Shown piece by piece: positions 6,663-8,879 of a stretch of 8,879 nt of DNA. A program made the position numbers and the translations under genes. The DNA lies in NCBI GenBank assembly GCA_007127385.1, contig SKZM01000118.1, positions 1 through 8,879 on the forward strand. Reading direction: 5' to 3'. Below the pieces are notes generated by a model. That model was not told where the DNA came from. It saw only the letters and a program-made list of their open reading frames with translations, and did no database searches. Origin of the DNA: Methanosalsum sp. GTDB lineage: Archaea; Halobacteriota; Methanosarcinia; Methanosarcinales; Methanosarcinaceae. Position 1 is the stretch's first letter. Every line of letters starts with the position of its first letter.

Positions 6663-7517
6663 ATGAAAGTAGAAGATATAATGAGTTCACCTGTGTATGT
6701 AATATCTCCGGATGAACCACTCTCCCATGCCCGGAACCTGATGCTCAAACATAAGATTAGCACTCTCGTGGTCATTGATGAAGATGAGATGGTGGGAATT
6801 GTCAGCAAATCTGATATGAGCAAGAGATTGGCTCAGGCAGGGCCATTATGGAGACGCAGACCAATAGACAGAATACCTGTGAATCTGGTTATGGGGGAAT
6901 CACCCGTTACAATATATCCTGAAGCTTCCATTGCCCAGGCAGTTGAGCTCATGCTTGAGAATGATATAAACAATCTTCCTGTGGTCAACAACAAGGTTGT
7001 TGGAATTATTACCAGAACGGACATTGTTGACCATATAAGCAAGCTGGATCTCAATATCAATGTTTCAACCATCATGACAGATGAGGCCCATATGGTCCAT
7101 CGCCATCACACTGTCAACCATGTTATAGATGTCATGAACAAGAACAATATAAGCAGGGTAATTGTCATGAACAACACAGGAAATGCAGTCGGTATGATCT
7201 CAACAACCAACCTGGCATTGAATCCGATGACAGATAACGAGGGGAAGCTATCTACCAAGAACATTAAAATGGGCAGACGCCCAGTTGCCGGAGGTGATAA
7301 AGTTTACCGGTATGTCAAGGAAGTGCCCCTGCTTGCAGAAGATATCATGACAGAGCCACTGACCACAATCAATCTGAATGATAAAGTTGTGGACGCAGCC
7401 AGTATGATGCTTGAACATGACATAACAGGACTGCCTGTAGAAGATGATGGAGAAATAGTTGGGATACTGAGCAGGAGCGACATCATAAAAGTTGTTCTGG
7501 ATCAGAAAAACGAATAA
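6663..7517 (+). CDS. Four-CBS-domain protein with long basic linkers
   Basis: 284 residues from the ATG at 6663, which follows a near-ideal GAGGAGG ribosome-binding site (6650-6656) by 6 bases; an in-frame TTG at 6630 is less likely. CBS motifs lie at about 1-55, 72-126, 133-186 and 224-279. The first linker contains the basic, aromatic [10 protein letters not shown] (60-69). The linker before CBS4 is unusually long (187-223) and carries MGRRPVAGG (203-211), which might be a loop or a nucleic-acid or partner contact. Ligand motifs are SKSD (48-51), TRTD (117-120), STTN (180-183, Asp lost) and SRSD (270-273). The opening [10 protein letters not shown] is nearly identical to the start of the second CBS protein in the cluster ([10 protein letters not shown]), pointing to paralogy. 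It has no catalytic domain or membrane segment. The gap to the preceding gene is 46 bases, consistent with co-transcription. The target is unknown. Confidence 0.9.
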   Translation: MKVEDIMSSPVYVISPDEPLSHARNLMLKHKISTLVVIDEDEMVGIVSKSDMSKRLAQAGPLWRRRPIDRIPVNLVMGESPVTIYPEASIAQAVELMLENDINNLPVVNNKVVGIITRTDIVDHISKLDLNINVSTIMTDEAHMVHRHHTVNHVIDVMNKNNISRVIVMNNTGNAVGMISTTNLALNPMTDNEGKLSTKNIKMGRRPVAGGDKVYRYVKEVPLLAEDIMTEPLTTINLNDKVVDAASMMLEHDITGLPVEDDGEIVGILSRSDIIKVVLDQKNE

Positions 7518-7581
7518 TGCCAGGTGTGGATGAGGATATTCGTAGACAAACATTAGTTGCTAAAATATAGGAGTGAAAAAT

Positions 7582-8358
7582 ATGCAAGTCAAAGAAGTTA
7601 TGGTAGAGCCTCCAACCATCGATAAGGCTGACACTGTGTCCTATGCCCTTGATATAATGGAAAAGAAAAAAATTCGTCGTCTCCTTGTTACCCATAATAG
7701 CGAAATTGTCGGCATACTGACAATGCGCAATCTTACAAAGGAGCTGGGTACACGTAAAAAATACGGTCTGCCTGCATCTGCACTTCATGTAGCAACCGCA
7801 GTTTCAGATAATTTTGTTAGGGTATTTCCTGATACTGAATTTGATGATGCTGTCACCCTTATGGCAAAGAATAAAGGTATAATCATAGTTGCGGATCAGG
7901 AAAATATCCTGGGCTGGATCACACCGACTGAACTGTTAATGGATGGATATTTTGAGGGATATGCAGCTGAAGTGATGGAAACAGATCTTATACTTGCAAC
8001 TCCGAGTGACAGGGTGGTCCATATCAGGAGATTGATCCTGGATCATGATATTGGAAGATTACCAGTTGTTGAAAATGGTGAACTTGTAGGTATTGTCACT
8101 GAAAGGGATATTGCAAAGGCTATGCGTGCATTCAGAGATCTTGTTGCAGGCAATCAGCAGGATTCACGTATAAAAAACCTCATTGTTGAAGATATTATGA
8201 CTATCGGTGTAAAAACAGTCTATACAAACACCCCCCTGCAGGATGTGGTGAAGCTTATGCTTGAAGAGAACATTGGAGGACTGCCAGTACTGAATCTGGA
8301 GAATGAGTTCGTAGGGTTCATCACACGCAGGAATATTGTCAATACCCTTGTTAAATAG
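7582..8358 (+). CDS. Four-CBS-domain protein next to the RNA ligase gene
   Basis: 258 residues from the ATG at 7582, with AGGAGTG (7569-7575) upstream; a GTG at 7573 lies inside that ribosome-binding site and is therefore unlikely to be the start. CBS motifs lie at about 1-56, 68-122, 127-180 and 201-256. Only CBS3 keeps a full T-x-x-D (Thr173, Asp176, in GIVTERD). CBS1 has Asn50, CBS2 has Glu117 and CBS4 has Asn251 in the Asp position, so this is the most degenerate of the five CBS proteins and may bind a different ligand or few ligands. The leader, ATAGGAGTGAAAA followed by one base and TATG, is almost the same as that of the CBS gene at 4778. The RNA ligase start lies 17 bases after its stop codon, which makes co-expression with the ligase likely. 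Direct regulation of the ligase is only a possibility. Confidence 0.9.
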   Translation: MQVKEVMVEPPTIDKADTVSYALDIMEKKKIRRLLVTHNSEIVGILTMRNLTKELGTRKKYGLPASALHVATAVSDNFVRVFPDTEFDDAVTLMAKNKGIIIVADQENILGWITPTELLMDGYFEGYAAEVMETDLILATPSDRVVHIRRLILDHDIGRLPVVENGELVGIVTERDIAKAMRAFRDLVAGNQQDSRIKNLIVEDIMTIGVKTVYTNTPLQDVVKLMLEENIGGLPVLNLENEFVGFITRRNIVNTLVK

Positions 8359-8375
8359 ATATTCAGGGGCAAAAG

Positions 8376-8879
8376 ATGGATTTCCATAACTATGAGCAAA
8401 AAAATGATCAGAAAATACCTCTGGACATAAAGAAAACCGCCAGTTATCTGGATATCTCTGAAAAGAGACTGGAAAAGCTGATTGATAGAAGAATATTGAC
8501 AACCAACTGGGGAAAGTACACACAATTGCTGCGCTTTGATAAGAAAGTATCTCACATCGAGGAGGGAAGTGTATTGAACCAGCAAAGCAATGAACTTGAG
8601 CTGGTTCGTGGCTTTCCAAAGATTAGAAGAGCATTGCTTCTTGAACCTGCCATCATTAAGAATTTTGAAACTGCAGATAGTGTAGCAATTGAAGAAAAGA
8701 TGAATGGATACAATGTCCGGGCCGCAAAAATCAATGGTGAGGTCCTGGCATTTACCAGAGGTGGGCTTGTGTGTCCCTATACCACTGAAAAGGTCCGGGA
8801 ACTTATCAATCTGGACTTTTTCAGGGACCATCCAGATCTGGTGCTGTGTGCAGAGATGGTAGGGCCTGATAATCCCTAC
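8376..8879 (+). CDS. ATP-dependent RNA ligase, archaeal Rnl3 family, N-terminal part
   Basis: 168 codons are open to the window edge; the family is usually about 370-390 residues, so over half the protein is missing. The start is the ATG at 8376, with AGGGG (8365-8369) 6 bases upstream. The nucleotidyltransferase motif I reads EEKMNGYNVR (107-116), with Lys108 the expected residue that takes up AMP, corresponding to the KxDGYNVR of the Methanothermobacter enzyme. AFTRGG (125-130) fits the next motif and LCAEMVGPDNPY (157-168) the Glu-containing motif III. Residues 1-60 form a charged helical region (about 16-40). Family knowledge: these homodimeric enzymes join a 5'-phosphate RNA end to a 3'-hydroxyl end, circularise RNA and can adenylate RNA ends; their cellular substrates are poorly defined. 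The tight link to the preceding CBS gene is the notable context. Confidence 0.93.
   Translation, partial: MDFHNYEQKNDQKIPLDIKKTASYLDISEKRLEKLIDRRILTTNWGKYTQLLRFDKKVSHIEEGSVLNQQSNELELVRGFPKIRRALLLEPAIIKNFETADSVAIEEKMNGYNVRAAKINGEVLAFTRGGLVCPYTTEKVRELINLDFFRDHPDLVLCAEMVGPDNPY

Noticed and set aside
6061..6720. 219-residue minus-strand open frame
   Set aside because: It is antisense to two CBS genes with clear motifs and good ribosome sites; its sequence is rich in Ser and Ile as expected for an antisense shadow.
4118..8358. CBS genes read as inosine-5'-monophosphate dehydrogenase
   Set aside because: Database labels often call such proteins IMPDH-related, but none has the catalytic barrel or active-site cysteine loop; the proteins consist almost wholly of CBS motifs.
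8220..8831. 203-residue minus-strand open frame across the CBS-ligase junction
   Set aside because: It covers the end of a clear CBS gene and the ligase motif I region on the other strand; no start signal or recognisable motif.

Overview
The window looks like chromosomal DNA from a methanogenic archaeon, most likely of the Methanosarcinales. The basis is the gene content (archaeal DnaG, a multi-OB replication protein A, archaeal KptA with a zinc-binding N-terminus, an Rnl3-type RNA ligase, many CBS-domain proteins), moderately AT-rich DNA, TATA-box-like promoters and archaeal Shine-Dalgarno sites (GGAGG, GGTGAT). I cannot name the genus from sequence alone.

Layout: (1) bases 1-223, minus strand, hold the N-terminus of archaeal dnaG, cut by the window edge. 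(2) Bases 224-953 are a roughly 730-base AT-rich gap without a convincing protein gene. It holds an inverted repeat, several TATA-like boxes and one weak candidate small RNA. (3) rtcA (plus; RNA 3'-terminal phosphate cyclase) and kptA (minus; RNA 2'-phosphotransferase) converge with only 5 bases between their stop codons. (4) A divergent replication protein A gene with three OB folds follows. (5) After an oligo-T termination region and a clear TATA box, five consecutive same-strand CBS-domain genes (4118-8358) encode 18 CBS motifs in total. (6) Seventeen bases after the last of these begins an ATP-dependent RNA ligase of the archaeal Rnl3 family, cut by the window end at its third conserved motif.

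How the parts may work together: RtcA (ATP-dependent), KptA (NAD+-dependent) and the RNA ligase (ATP-dependent) all act on RNA ends, and archaeal DnaG is known as an exosome-associated subunit as well as a primase-like protein, so RNA metabolism recurs across the window. CBS domains are general adenine-nucleotide (and S-adenosylmethionine) sensors. The tight same-strand packing of five CBS proteins with the RNA ligase suggests, as inference only, that RNA sealing or end repair may be tied to nucleotide or energy state. The CBS proteins have no attached catalytic domain, so their targets are unknown.

Coding density is ordinary except for the 224-953 gap. I saw no CRISPR array, insertion sequence, tRNA or rRNA.
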